A DNA stretch of 64,000 bases from assembly GCA_965203265.1 (NCBI GenBank), contig CBDBBV010000002.1:744001-808000 (forward strand), in the 5' to 3' direction. How positions within the stretch are numbered: position 1 is the first letter of the stretch; each line of letters begins with the position of its first letter. The translations under genes and the position numbers were made by a program. Below the pieces are notes generated by a model that did not search any database, was not told the DNA's origin, and saw nothing but the letters and a program-made list of their open reading frames with translations. Below are positions 42,447-52,272 of this stretch, piece by piece. This DNA comes from JAHRAW01 sp965203265. GTDB taxonomy: Bacteria; Pseudomonadota; Gammaproteobacteria; Arenicellales; Poriferihabitantaceae.

Positions 42447-45344
42447 ATGAGGAAGAAAACAGCCGTCTTGTCGGGGTTGGGATTGGCGCTGTCGCTGGCG
42501 GCAGTCGTTGCTACCGCCGCTGCCGAGGTGTCGGCGATCGACAAAAGCCCCATCGACTCCAAGGAATACCGCGCCCTGGTGCTGGAAAACGGTTTGAAGG
42601 TGCTGCTGGTGTCCGACCGCGAAAGCGACAAATCCGCCGCTTCGCTGGATGTGCATGTCGGCAGCGGCAGCGATCCGGTCGGCTGGCAGGGGCTTGCCCA
42701 TTTCCTCGAGCATATGTTGTTTCTCGGCACCGAGAAATACCCCGAAGCGGGCGAATACAAAAGATTCATCGAAGATCACGGCGGCGACAGCAACGCCTAT
42801 ACCTCGTTCGCCCACACCAACTATTATTTCGACATCAGTGCGGCGCATCTGCGCCCGGCTCTGGCGCGTTTCTCGCGGTTTTTCATCGATCCCACTTTCG
42901 ATGAAACCTTCGTCGCCCGCGAGCGCGCCGTGGTTCATTCCGAATATCAGGCTCGGTACCGAGACGAAAGCCGCCGGTTGTGGGCTGCGCGGCGGCAGCT
43001 GATCAATCCCGATCATCCGGGTTCGCGCTTCTCGGTCGGTTCCGAGCACACCCTGCGCGATCGCGACAGCGTCGGCGTGCGGCAGAAACTCCTCGAATTC
43101 CACGAACGGCACTATTCCGCCGACATCATGACGCTGGCGGTGGTCGGCAGGGAGCCCCTCGATCAACTCGAAGGATGGGTCACGGAATTGTTCGCCGCCA
43201 TTCCCGATCGGGACGCTCAGGCCGAGCGGTACCGGCAGCCGTACATGAATCCGCAGTTGCCTCCGTCGCGGCTGGATGTGGTGCCGCAACAGGATCGGCT
43301 GCAGGTCGGTTTCCTCTTCCCGCTGCCCACCACCGAACCCCACTATCGCACCAAGCCGCTCGGTTATATCGCCAACCTGCTGGGGCACGAGGGCGAGGGC
43401 TCATTGCTGGCGCTCTTGCGTTCCCGAGGTTGGGCCGAGGGGCTGGTCGCCGGCGTCGGTTACATGGATGCGGTGCAGGGCGTGTTCGATGTGTCGATTC
43501 AACTCACCGAATCGGGCCTGCGCCACATCGACGAGATCGGCGCGCTGTTGTTCCAATACATCGATCTGGTGCGGGGGGAGGGGGTGGAATTCTGGCGCTA
43601 CGATGAGGCGCGCCAACTGGCCGAGATTTCATTCCGCTTCGCCGAGGAACCCGGCGCCGCCGCCACCGCCCGCCGGCTGGCGGCCAGCCTGCATCGCTAT
43701 CCGAGCGAGGCGGTGTTGAGCGGCCCCTACATGATGGAAGACTACCGGCCCGACTTGATCCACGATGTCTTGGATCGTCTGAGGCCGGACAACGTGTGGC
43801 TGCAGGTGGTTTCGCGGGATGCCGAGACAACCGGCCGCACGCCCTTCTACGCAGTCGATTTCGCCGTTTCGCCCATCGCGCAATCCACCATCGATCTCTG
43901 GCGCGGCGGCGAGCGGGGCGAGCGGGGTGAGCGGAGTGAGCGCCTTGCCCTGCCCGCGGCCAACCCCTTCATCCCCGAACGCCTGATCGCCCATCCCCCC
44001 GGCGAGGCATCGCCCATCCCCCGGCGGCTGGAAACCGTGGCGGGGGTGAACGCTTGGCACCACCGCGACGCGCAGTTCGGCACGCCTCGGGCAGCGTTCT
44101 ACTTCAGCGTGAAATCCCCCCGCGCCGGCGGCAGCGCGCGCAATCTGGTGCTCACCGAATTATTCGTCAGGTTGGTGAACCAGCAGCTGGAAACAGTCGC
44201 CTATCCGGCATATCTGGCCGGCCTGCGCCACCAACTGTACCGCCACAGTCGCGGCTTTTCGGTACGCATCAGCGGCTATGCGGACAAGCAGCCGGCTCTG
44301 CTGGAGGCGCTGCTGGCGGCGTTGTTGGCGCCGAGTTTCGATGCGCAGCAACTGGCTTTGGCCAAGGCCGAACTCGCGCGGCAGTGGCACAATGTTTCCC
44401 TGCAGTCGCCGTCCCGCCAGAGCGTGCGCGAGTTGTATCGATTGCTCGTGCATCCCCACTGGAGCGAACCGCAGCGTCTGGCCGTGCTTGATGAAATCGA
44501 GGTCGGCCACCTGCGCGCCCACGCCGCCCGCCTGTTGGAAAAAGTCAGCCTTACCACGTTGTCTCACGGCGATGTGAGCCAATCTCGGGCGATCGCCATG
44601 AACCAGATGCTGGCGGCGGCATTCGCCGATTCGGACATGACCGCCGAAGTGGCGCCGCCGCGAACGCGAATGCTGGATGACCACACCGCCCACCTTCGCA
44701 GTTTGGATGTGGAGCACGGCGACTCCGCCCTGCTGGCGTATTTTCAGGGCGGCGGCAAGAGCGAACTGGAGCGGGCAAAGATGGCGCTGTTGGCGCGGTT
44801 GATGGAATCGCCGTTCTTCTTCCGCCTGCGAACGACCGAGCGAGTTGGCTATCTGGTGCATGTCGTCTCCTGGGAGATTCTGCAAGTGCCGGGGCTGCTG
44901 TTTTCGGTGCAGAGTCCGACTCATGGCCCGGCTCGAATCGAACAACTCATCGACGAATTCCTCGGCGAATTCCGCCAGAGCCTCGAACAGATGGACGATC
45001 TGGATTTCGCGCAGGTGAAACAGGGTTTGATGGATCGCATCCTGACGCGCGACCAGCGGCTCACCGATCGCACCAACCGCTATTGGCGGGAAATCGATGT
45101 GAGGGAATTCGGCTTCGACTCCCGCCAACGGTTGGTCGCATCCCTCGACGGTATCGGCCGCAAAGACATCCTCGACTACTTCCAGCAACTCACCGAGGAG
45201 CACCCGCGCAAACTGCTGGTGCAGTCGCCGGGGCGACGCCCGCAGGCGGCTGACGGGCGCATCGACGACGAGCGGTATGTGGCCGTGGACAATATCGCCG
45301 CATTTCGACAAAATGCCCGCTCATTTTTCCCACCCTATCGATGA
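42447..45344 (+). CDS. M16 family metallopeptidase (pitrilysin/insulinase-like)
   Basis: A 965-residue single-chain M16A peptidase. A signal peptide (residues 1-26) sends it to the periplasm. The inverted zinc motif HFLEH is at residues 85-89 within HFLEHMLFLGTEKYPEAGEY. Four M16 half-domains follow, with the inactive C-terminal half from about residue 530. Known relatives degrade small peptides. A tandem (Glu-Arg-Gly)n insertion at about residues 489-498 is encoded by 9-bp repeats and lies in the inter-half linker. Length is close to E. coli protease III. Confidence 0.92.
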   Translation: MRKKTAVLSGLGLALSLAAVVATAAAEVSAIDKSPIDSKEYRALVLENGLKVLLVSDRESDKSAASLDVHVGSGSDPVGWQGLAHFLEHMLFLGTEKYPEAGEYKRFIEDHGGDSNAYTSFAHTNYYFDISAAHLRPALARFSRFFIDPTFDETFVARERAVVHSEYQARYRDESRRLWAARRQLINPDHPGSRFSVGSEHTLRDRDSVGVRQKLLEFHERHYSADIMTLAVVGREPLDQLEGWVTELFAAIPDRDAQAERYRQPYMNPQLPPSRLDVVPQQDRLQVGFLFPLPTTEPHYRTKPLGYIANLLGHEGEGSLLALLRSRGWAEGLVAGVGYMDAVQGVFDVSIQLTESGLRHIDEIGALLFQYIDLVRGEGVEFWRYDEARQLAEISFRFAEEPGAAATARRLAASLHRYPSEAVLSGPYMMEDYRPDLIHDVLDRLRPDNVWLQVVSRDAETTGRTPFYAVDFAVSPIAQSTIDLWRGGERGERGERSERLALPAANPFIPERLIAHPPGEASPIPRRLETVAGVNAWHHRDAQFGTPRAAFYFSVKSPRAGGSARNLVLTELFVRLVNQQLETVAYPAYLAGLRHQLYRHSRGFSVRISGYADKQPALLEALLAALLAPSFDAQQLALAKAELARQWHNVSLQSPSRQSVRELYRLLVHPHWSEPQRLAVLDEIEVGHLRAHAARLLEKVSLTTLSHGDVSQSRAIAMNQMLAAAFADSDMTAEVAPPRTRMLDDHTAHLRSLDVEHGDSALLAYFQGGGKSELERAKMALLARLMESPFFFRLRTTERVGYLVHVVSWEILQVPGLLFSVQSPTHGPARIEQLIDEFLGEFRQSLEQMDDLDFAQVKQGLMDRILTRDQRLTDRTNRYWREIDVREFGFDSRQRLVASLDGIGRKDILDYFQQLTEEHPRKLLVQSPGRRPQAADGRIDDERYVAVDNIAAFRQNARSFFPPYR
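43911..43937 (+). repeat. 9-bp tandem repeat inside the M16 protease gene
   Basis: GAGCGGGGC, GAGCGGGGT and GAGCGGAGT in frame encode Glu-Arg-Gly, Glu-Arg-Gly, Glu-Arg-Ser, followed by a degenerate GAGCGCCTT. Confidence 0.8.
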
Positions 45345-45351
45345 AATCCCG

Positions 45352-45888
45352 ATGAACCCGACCACCGACCAGCCGACCAACGATCTCGCCGTCCGCTTGG
45401 GGGAACAGTTGCGGCGCCTGAATCACAGCGTCGCCACGGTGGAGTCCTGCACCGGCGGCGGCATTGCCCGAATGATCACGACCGTTGCCGGCAGTTCCCG
45501 ATGGTTCGAGCGCGGCTTCGTCACCTACAGCAATGACGCCAAGGTGGAAATGGTGGGCGTGGCGCGCGAATTGCTGGAACGCCACGGCGCGGTCAGCGTG
45601 GAGGTGGCCGCCGCCATGGCCGAAGGCGGCCTTCGCTTCAGCGAGGCGGACTACTGCATCGCCGTAACCGGCGTGGCCGGGCCCGACGGCGGCAGCGCGG
45701 AAAAACCGGTGGGCACGGTGTGTTTCGCCTGGGCCGGCCTCGACCTCGATGGCGAAACCCGCGCCGACCAGACGCATTTTTACGGAGATCGCTTCGAAAT
45801 TCGCGCGCAGTGCGTTTTGTATGCCCTACACGGCCTGCTGGGTTTGCTCGGCGAGCGGGCGAACGCCGACGACATGCACGGCGAATGA
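45352..45888 (+). CDS. pncC: Nicotinamide-nucleotide amidohydrolase PncC (CinA C-terminal family)
   Basis: A 178-residue protein of the CinA C-terminal domain family, which deamidates NMN to NaMN in pyridine-nucleotide recycling. The signature ATVESCTGGGIARMI is near residue 35 and VTGVAGPDGGSAEKPVGTV near 105. ATG 45352 excludes a 25-residue extension overlapping the protease gene. The first codons contain repeated CCGACC-type triplets. It lacks the N-terminal MoCF domain, as in E. coli YgaD. Confidence 0.93.
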   Translation: MNPTTDQPTNDLAVRLGEQLRRLNHSVATVESCTGGGIARMITTVAGSSRWFERGFVTYSNDAKVEMVGVARELLERHGAVSVEVAAAMAEGGLRFSEADYCIAVTGVAGPDGGSAEKPVGTVCFAWAGLDLDGETRADQTHFYGDRFEIRAQCVLYALHGLLGLLGERANADDMHGE

Positions 45889-45928
45889 AGTAGAATCACG
45901 CCCCGACACCCCCTCCACCCGCGTCGCA

Positions 45929-46891
45929 ATGAACCCGAATTATCTGGAATTTGAAAAACCGATCGCCGAGCTGGAAGAAAAAATCGCGGAATTGCAGCGA
46001 GTCGGCGAAGGCCGGCAACTCGATCTCGGAGCGGAGATCGAAACCCTGCGAAAGCGCAACGACCACCTGACTCGGGAGATATTCGCCAGACTCGACGCTT
46101 GGCAAGTAACTCAGATCGCCCGCCACCCGTTGCGCCCCTACACCCTCGACCACATCGAGCGAATCGTGGTCGATTTCCGCGAACTCCACGGCGATCGCAT
46201 GTATGCAGACGATGCGGCCATGGTCGCCGGTTTGGGGCGCATCGGCGAGCAGGCGGTGGCGATCATCGGCCAGCAAAAAGGCCGGGACACGCGCGAGCGG
46301 ACGCGGCGGAATTTCGGCATGCCCAGGCCCGAAGGCTATCGCAAGGCGCAGCGCGTCATGCAACTCGCCGAACGCTTTCGCCTGCCGGTGATCACCTTCA
46401 TCGATACGCCCGGAGCCTATCCCGGCGTCGGCGCCGAGGAGCGCGGGCAGAGCGAAGCCATCGCCAAGTCTCTGGAGATCATGGCCACGCTGAAAACGCC
46501 GATCATTTCCGTGGTCATCGGCGAAGGCGGCTCCGGCGGCGCTCTCGCCATCGGCGTTTGCGACAAGTTGTTGATGCTGCAGTACTCGACCTATTCGGTG
46601 ATTTCTCCGGAGGGTTGCGCCTCCATCCTGTGGAAGAGCGCCGACAAGGCCGCCGAGGCCGCCGCGGCCATGCGGGTAACCGCCGCCGAACTGTCTCGCG
46701 CCGGTTTCGTCGACGAGATCATCGCCGAGCCGTTGGGGGGGGCGCATCGCGACTATGCGGCCACCGCGGCGCGCATCAAATCGGCGCTGCTGGCGTCCCT
46801 CGAACCGTTGTGCGCGCTGGATGAATCCGCCTTGCTGGCGCAGCGTTATGCGCGCCTGACGGGGTATGGGCTGTTTGAAGTCAGGAACTGA
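45929..46891 (+). CDS. accA: Acetyl-CoA carboxylase carboxyltransferase alpha subunit
   Basis: A 320-residue alpha subunit. With AccD it transfers CO2 from biotin to acetyl-CoA, the committed step of fatty acid synthesis. It has the N-terminal helical segment NYLEFEKPIAELEEKI and the crotonase-like core with GRIGEQAVAIIGQQKGRDT, FIDTPGAYPGVGAEERGQSE and GEGGSGGALAIGV. ATG 45929 is the family start. It overlaps tilS by 26 nt. Confidence 0.97.
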   Translation: MNPNYLEFEKPIAELEEKIAELQRVGEGRQLDLGAEIETLRKRNDHLTREIFARLDAWQVTQIARHPLRPYTLDHIERIVVDFRELHGDRMYADDAAMVAGLGRIGEQAVAIIGQQKGRDTRERTRRNFGMPRPEGYRKAQRVMQLAERFRLPVITFIDTPGAYPGVGAEERGQSEAIAKSLEIMATLKTPIISVVIGEGGSGGALAIGVCDKLLMLQYSTYSVISPEGCASILWKSADKAAEAAAAMRVTAAELSRAGFVDEIIAEPLGGAHRDYAATAARIKSALLASLEPLCALDESALLAQRYARLTGYGLFEVRN

Positions 46892-48284
46892 GCGGCGCGG
46901 AAATGGGGTAGGGCGGTTCGATTCGGCCGCCCTCTGCCGAGTCCTGTTCGAGGAGATCGGCCTGCCGCCCACGGCCGAATTCGCCCTCGCCTACAGCGGC
47001 GGGCGCGACTCCCAAGTCCTGTTGCACGCCCTGTCGGCGGCGCGGGCGGAGTACGGTTTCTCCCTGACCGCGCTGCATTTCGACCACGGCCTTTCGCCGC
47101 AATCCGCAATCTGGGCGCGGCAATGCGAGGCGGTTTGCCGGGCGTGGGACATCCCCTTCGTCGGCCACCGGCAGGCGTTGTCGCCGCCGCCGGGGGAAAG
47201 CGTCGAGGCGTTCGCCCGGCGGGCGCGCTACCGCTGGTTTGCGCGGGCGGTCGAATCCGGCCAAACTCTGCTCACCGCCCACCACGCCAACGATCAAGCC
47301 GAAACCGTGCTGCTCAATCTACTGAGAGGGGGCGGGGTGGAATTGCTCGCCGGCATCCCCCGACGCAGAGTCCTGTCGGCGGCGAAATCCACCTGGGTGG
47401 TGCGCCCCCTGCTGGCCTTCTCGCGGGCCGTGCTGGCCGAATACGCCCGCCGCCACGCCCTGTGCTGGATCGAAGACCCGGCCAACCGCTCGCCGGATTT
47501 CGATCGCAATTTCGTGCGCGCCTCGCTCATCCCCTTGCTGGAACAACGCTGGCCCGGCGCGGTCGCTTCGCTGGGGCGCGGCGCCTCGCGCTGCCGGCAG
47601 ACCGCCGCATTCCTCGACGAGATTGCCGAGGAGATTTTACAGCGTTGTCAGGCGGCGCATAAACGGGGGGTGTTCTGCCGCGCGCCGCCGCTGGTCGGCA
47701 GGGAAATGCAGCCGCTCGGACGCTTCCGCACATACACCCTGATGCGCCACTGGATACACCGCCACGGCTGCCGCTCGCCCTCGTCGGGGCAGCTCGACAC
47801 CTTCTACCGCCAAGTGTTCGAGGAACGGCGCAAAAGCGCTAGTGTGGGGTGGGATCGATCGGAACTGCGGTATTTCGCCGGCCATTTGTACCTGACCACG
47901 CGCCTCGACCCTTGCGCCGACGGCGATGTCGCCTGGAACCTGCGGGCGCGCGATCTCGGTCGCAACGGGCTGCGAGTCGAGGTGGACGAGGTGATGGGCG
48001 GCGGCCTGAATCCGCGCCGACTGCTCGGTAGATCGGTGCGCCTGAGTTGGCGCGCCGGAGGCGAGCGCATGACTCTGCCGGGGCGCAAGCACAGCAATTC
48101 GTTGAAGAAACTCTTCCAGCAAAATGCGGTGCCGCCGTGGGAGCGCGATGGGTTGCCGCTGGTGGTGGTGGACGGCGAGGTGGCGTGGGCGCACGGCGTG
48201 GGTGTCGGCGCGCTGGCTTGCGGCGAGCGGGATGGCCGGGATGGCCAGGGGATCGTCCCCCGCTTTGTGGTGGTTGGCGATTGA
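46866..48284 (+). CDS. tilS: tRNA(Ile)-lysidine synthase
   Basis: A 472-residue PP-loop ATPase that converts C34 of tRNA-Ile(CAU) to lysidine, allowing AUA decoding. The PP-loop is YSGGRDSQVLLHAL (SGGRDS rather than the more common SGGxDS with Leu or Val), with HHANDQAETVLLNLLRGG downstream and the C-terminal TilS domains ending in LVVVDGEVAWAHGVGVG. The first ATG (46866) lies inside accA; no better start exists before the PP-loop. Confidence 0.94.
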   Translation: MGCLKSGTERRGNGVGRFDSAALCRVLFEEIGLPPTAEFALAYSGGRDSQVLLHALSAARAEYGFSLTALHFDHGLSPQSAIWARQCEAVCRAWDIPFVGHRQALSPPPGESVEAFARRARYRWFARAVESGQTLLTAHHANDQAETVLLNLLRGGGVELLAGIPRRRVLSAAKSTWVVRPLLAFSRAVLAEYARRHALCWIEDPANRSPDFDRNFVRASLIPLLEQRWPGAVASLGRGASRCRQTAAFLDEIAEEILQRCQAAHKRGVFCRAPPLVGREMQPLGRFRTYTLMRHWIHRHGCRSPSSGQLDTFYRQVFEERRKSASVGWDRSELRYFAGHLYLTTRLDPCADGDVAWNLRARDLGRNGLRVEVDEVMGGGLNPRRLLGRSVRLSWRAGGERMTLPGRKHSNSLKKLFQQNAVPPWERDGLPLVVVDGEVAWAHGVGVGALACGERDGRDGQGIVPRFVVVGD

Positions 48285-48406
48285 GTGTCGCGCCCCAGTT
48301 TGGTACGCTACCACTCCGTCCGGGGAGCACTTTCGGGCTTCCCAGATCACTGCCCGGCTCACACTGAAATCGCCTTCTCGTTCTATCTCTATCCGTCTCA
48401 GTCTCG

Positions 48407-50032
48407 ATGACCAAGTTTGTCTTTATCACCGGCGGGGTGGTTTCCTCCTTGGGCAAGGGCATTGCGGCTGCTTCTCTCGGCAGTGTCCTCGAGGCGCGCG
48501 GCCTCGGCGTTACGCTGCTGAAACTCGACCCCTACATCAATGTGGATCCCGGCACCATGAGCCCGTTCCAGCACGGCGAGGTGTTCGTCACCGAAGACGG
48601 CGCGGAAACCGATCTGGATCTCGGCCACTATGAAAGATTCGTGCGCGCCACCATGGGCAAGGGCAACAACTTCACCACCGGTCAGATCTACGAGCGCATC
48701 ATCCGCAAGGAGCGTCGCGGCGATTTCCTCGGCGGCACGGTGCAGGTGATTCCCCACATCACCGACGAGATCAAGGCGTGCATCCGCGCCGGCGCCCACG
48801 GCGCCGAGGTGGCGTTGGTGGAGATCGGCGGCACCGTGGGCGATATCGAGTCCCTGCCTTTTCTCGAGGCGATTCGCCAGATGCGCATCGAGATGGGGCA
48901 CGACAGCACGTTGTTCCTGCATCTCACGCTGGTGCCGGAAATATCCATGGCCGGCGAGATCAAGACCAAACCGACTCAGCACTCGGTCAAGGAACTGCGC
49001 TCCATCGGCATCCAGCCGGATATCCTGCTGTGCCGCACGCGCCTGCCGCTGCCGCAATCGGCGCGCCGCAAGATCGCCCTGTTCACCAATGTGGAGGAGA
49101 AGGCGGTCATCTCCGGCGTGGATGTGGACAACATCTACCGCATCCCCCAACTGTATGTGCGCGAACGGATCGACCGCATCGTCACCGACCAACTGCGCAT
49201 TCAGGCGCCGCCGCCGGATATGTCCGAGTGGAATCTGGTGCTGGAAAACAGCGGCAAAGCCGAGCGCGAGGCCACCATCGCCATGGTGGGGAAATATGTC
49301 AACCTGACGGAATCCTACAAATCCCTCACCGAGGCGCTCACGCACGCCGGTATCCGCACGCGCACGCAGGTCAGGGTCGAATACATCGACTCCGTCGAGG
49401 TCGAGGAAAAGGGAACCGATCTGCTGGCCGGCGCCGACGCCATTCTGATCCCCGGCGGATTCGGCAAGCGCGGCGTCGAAGGCATGGTGATGGCGGCCGG
49501 GTATGCCCGCGAAAACGGCGTGCCGTATCTCGGCATCTGTCTCGGCATGCAGGTCGCCACCATCGAATACGGGCGCAACAAGGCCGGTCTCGCCGACGCC
49601 CACAGCACCGAATTTCAGCGCGATGCCGGCGATCCGGTGATCGCCATGATCACCGAATGGGTGAACGATGACGGCAATCTGGAATTGCGCGACGAGAACA
49701 CCGATCTGGGGGGCACCATGCGCCTCGGCGCGCAGGATATCTACCTCAAGAAGGGCAGCCGCTACCACCGGATTTACCAGTCCGATGTCATTCGCGAGCG
49801 CCACCGACACCGCTATGAATTCAACAACAACTACCTGCAGCGGTTCGAGGAGGCCGGGCTGGTGTTTTCCGGTTTTTCCGCCAATGGATTGGTGGAAGTG
49901 ATCGAGCTGCCCGAACATCCGTGGTTCATCGCCTGCCAGTTCCACCCGGAATTCACCTCCACCCCCCGAGACGGACATCCGATGTTCACCGACTACATCA
50001 ATGCGGCCTCGAGCCGGAGAGCGGCGCAATGA
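48407..50032 (+). CDS. pyrG: CTP synthase
   Basis: A 541-residue two-domain enzyme aminating UTP to CTP with glutamine. The N-terminal synthetase domain begins TKFVFITGGVVSSLGKGIAA. The C-terminal class I glutamine amidotransferase shows the nucleophile Cys in LGICLGMQ and the His in ACQFHPEF. The 5' leader (48372-48405) is a pyrimidine-rich near-hexamer repeat; CTP-sensitive pyrG regulation in other bacteria uses the leader, but I see no specific match. Its stop overlaps the kdsA start. Confidence 0.98.
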   Translation: MTKFVFITGGVVSSLGKGIAAASLGSVLEARGLGVTLLKLDPYINVDPGTMSPFQHGEVFVTEDGAETDLDLGHYERFVRATMGKGNNFTTGQIYERIIRKERRGDFLGGTVQVIPHITDEIKACIRAGAHGAEVALVEIGGTVGDIESLPFLEAIRQMRIEMGHDSTLFLHLTLVPEISMAGEIKTKPTQHSVKELRSIGIQPDILLCRTRLPLPQSARRKIALFTNVEEKAVISGVDVDNIYRIPQLYVRERIDRIVTDQLRIQAPPPDMSEWNLVLENSGKAEREATIAMVGKYVNLTESYKSLTEALTHAGIRTRTQVRVEYIDSVEVEEKGTDLLAGADAILIPGGFGKRGVEGMVMAAGYARENGVPYLGICLGMQVATIEYGRNKAGLADAHSTEFQRDAGDPVIAMITEWVNDDGNLELRDENTDLGGTMRLGAQDIYLKKGSRYHRIYQSDVIRERHRHRYEFNNNYLQRFEEAGLVFSGFSANGLVEVIELPEHPWFIACQFHPEFTSTPRDGHPMFTDYINAASSRRAAQ

Positions 50033-50871
50033 CGCCGACGCCGACTCCGACCCTGCCCGACTTCGCCGCCACCGGCCAGTCGCCGTTTTTCCTGATTGCC
50101 GGGCCCTGCGTGATCGAATCCGAGGAGATGGCCATGCGCACCGCAGCGAGATTGAAGGAGATCACCACGGAACTGGCGATCCCGTTCGTGTACAAGTCCT
50201 CCTTCGACAAGGCCAACCGCACCTCCGCCGCCTCGCCGCGCGGCCCGGGGCGGCGGCGGGGGTTGGAGATTCTCGCCAAGGTGCGGCGCGAATTCGAGGT
50301 GCCGGTGCTCACCGATGTGCATTCCGTGGACGATGTGGCGGCCGCGGCGCAGGTGGTCGATGTGCTGCAAACGCCGGCATTCCTGTGCCGTCAGACAGAC
50401 TTGATCGAGGCCGCGGCGAAATCCGGCAGGCCGGTCAACATCAAGAAGGGGCAGTTCCTCTCTCCGGCGGAAATGCGCCCGGTGGTGGACAAGGCGCGGG
50501 CGGTCGATGCCGACGCCGCCATTCTGGTATGCGAGCGCGGCTCGTCCTTCGGCTATCACAATCTGGTGGTGGACATGCGCAGTCTCGCTATCCTGAAATC
50601 CACCGGCTGCCCGCTGGTGTTCGACGCCACTCACTCGGTGCAGTTGCCCGGCGGCGGCGGCGACAAATCCGGCGGCCAGCGCGAATTCGTGCCGGTGTTG
50701 GCGCGGGCGGCGGTGGCGGTCGGCGTCGATGGCTTGTTCATGGAAACCCATCCTGATCCGGACAACGCTCTCAGCGACGGCCCCAACGCCTGGCCGTTGG
50801 CGCAGATGGAGGAATTGCTGCGCTCTTTGGTCGCGTTGGATCAACTGTCGAAATCCTTGCCGCCCGCATAA
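50029..50871 (+). CDS. kdsA: 3-deoxy-8-phosphooctulonate synthase (KDO-8-P synthase)
   Basis: A 280-residue enzyme that condenses arabinose-5-phosphate with PEP to give KDO-8-P for lipopolysaccharide. Motifs: FLIAGPCVIES, YKSSFDKANRTS, ILVCERGSSFGYHNLVVDMR and DATHSVQLPG. The ATG at 50029 overlaps the pyrG stop (ATGA). The N-terminus has a Thr-Pro repeat encoded by ACGCCG-type hexamers. Its presence implies an LPS-bearing outer membrane. Confidence 0.97.
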   Translation: MTPTPTPTLPDFAATGQSPFFLIAGPCVIESEEMAMRTAARLKEITTELAIPFVYKSSFDKANRTSAASPRGPGRRRGLEILAKVRREFEVPVLTDVHSVDDVAAAAQVVDVLQTPAFLCRQTDLIEAAAKSGRPVNIKKGQFLSPAEMRPVVDKARAVDADAAILVCERGSSFGYHNLVVDMRSLAILKSTGCPLVFDATHSVQLPGGGGDKSGGQREFVPVLARAAVAVGVDGLFMETHPDPDNALSDGPNAWPLAQMEELLRSLVALDQLSKSLPPA

Positions 50872-50919
50872 CCGACCAGACAATCTTTCAATCTTTCGAT
50901 TACCCAACCCCATTCGCAA

Positions 50920-50946
50920 ATGACGCAGATGACGCAGATGACAAAA
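50920..50946 (+). repeat. 9-bp tandem repeat creating successive start codons of eno
   Basis: ATGACGCAG, ATGACGCAG and ATGACAAAA are followed by ATGACC. Each unit supplies an in-frame ATG. Loss or gain of a unit would change protein length by three residues without a frameshift. Confidence 0.85.
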
Positions 50947-52272
50947 ATGACCGAGATCCGATCGGCCGACATCGCCGACCTTCACGCCAGCGAAATCCTC
51001 GATTCTCGCGGCAACCCCACCATCGCCGTGGAGCTGACCACCAGCGGCGGCGCCGTCGGGCGGGCGGCGGTGCCGTCGGGCGCCTCCACCGGTTCCCTCG
51101 AGGCGCTGGAATTGCGCGACGGCGACCCCGCGCGCTATCTCGGCCGCGGCGTGCTGGCGGCGGTGGCCGGCGTCAATACGGAGATACGCTCGCGCCTGAA
51201 AGGCATGGATGCGGCGGATCAGGCCGCCGTCGATCGCGCACTGCTGGAACTGGACGGCAGCGAGAACAAGAGCCGTCTGGGGGCGAACGCGCTGCTCGCG
51301 GCCTCCCTCGCGGCTGCCCATGCCGCCGCCGCCGCCCGCGCCGTGCCGCTGTATGCCCACCTCGGCGAACTGTTCGGCCATTTCTCCAATGAGCAATTCT
51401 CCCTGCCGGTGCCGCAGATGAACATCATCAACGGCGGCGCCCACGCCGACAACGCCATCGACTTTCAGGAATTCATGATCCTGCCGCTGGGCTTCGATCT
51501 GTTCTCCGAGGCGTTGCGTTGCGGCGTGGAAATTTTTCATGCCCTCAAGGGCGTGCTGCAATCCCGTGGGCTCGACACCTCGGTGGGCGACGAGGGCGGA
51601 TTCGCGCCGCAGTGCCGCTCCAACGAGGAGGGCATCGGCCTGATCATGCAGGCCATCGAAGCTGCCGGTTATCGCGCCGGCGAGCAGGTGATGATCGGGC
51701 TGGATGCGGCCAGCTCGGAATTCCATCGAGACGGCAAATACCATCTGCAGGCCGAGGGCCTCGAACTCGATGCCGCGAGATTCGCCGACTATCTGGAAAA
51801 CTGGGTGGGCAAGTACCCGATCATCAGCATCGAGGACGGCATGGGAGAAGCCGATTGGGACGGATGGCAACACCTCACCCGGCAGCTCGGCGACACGGTG
51901 CAGCTGACCGGCGACGATGTGTTCGTCACCAATGTGGCGATATTGGAAAAGGGCATTGCGCGGCGAATCGGCAACTCCATCCTGATCAAGTTCAACCAGA
52001 TCGGCACGCTGAGCGAAACCGCCGACGCCATCCAACTGGCGCGTAAATCCGGCTACTGCGCCACCATCTCCCATCGCTCCGGCGAAACCGAGGACACCAC
52101 CATCGCCGACCTCGCCGTGGCCAGTGCCGTGGGGCAGATCAAGACCGGCTCGCTGTGCCGTTCCGAGCGGGTGGCCAAGTACAACCGCCTGTTGAAAATC
52201 GAACAACTTCTGGGGGATGAGGCCAGATATCCGGGCCGGGCGGCCTTCTCCAATCTGCCTCGGAGTAGATGA
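50920..52272 (+). CDS. eno: Enolase
   Basis: A 450-residue phosphopyruvate hydratase of glycolysis. The core matches from EILDSRGNPTIAVEL onward, with the catalytic-site segments SIEDGMGEADWDGW, GDDVFVTN, ILIKFNQIGTLSETADA and SHRSGETEDT. It is about 18 residues longer than E. coli enolase. Four ATG codons at 50920, 50929, 50938 and 50947 come from a 9-bp repeat, so the true start is ambiguous; the first is given. Confidence 0.97.
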   Translation: MTQMTQMTKMTEIRSADIADLHASEILDSRGNPTIAVELTTSGGAVGRAAVPSGASTGSLEALELRDGDPARYLGRGVLAAVAGVNTEIRSRLKGMDAADQAAVDRALLELDGSENKSRLGANALLAASLAAAHAAAAARAVPLYAHLGELFGHFSNEQFSLPVPQMNIINGGAHADNAIDFQEFMILPLGFDLFSEALRCGVEIFHALKGVLQSRGLDTSVGDEGGFAPQCRSNEEGIGLIMQAIEAAGYRAGEQVMIGLDAASSEFHRDGKYHLQAEGLELDAARFADYLENWVGKYPIISIEDGMGEADWDGWQHLTRQLGDTVQLTGDDVFVTNVAILEKGIARRIGNSILIKFNQIGTLSETADAIQLARKSGYCATISHRSGETEDTTIADLAVASAVGQIKTGSLCRSERVAKYNRLLKIEQLLGDEARYPGRAAFSNLPRSR

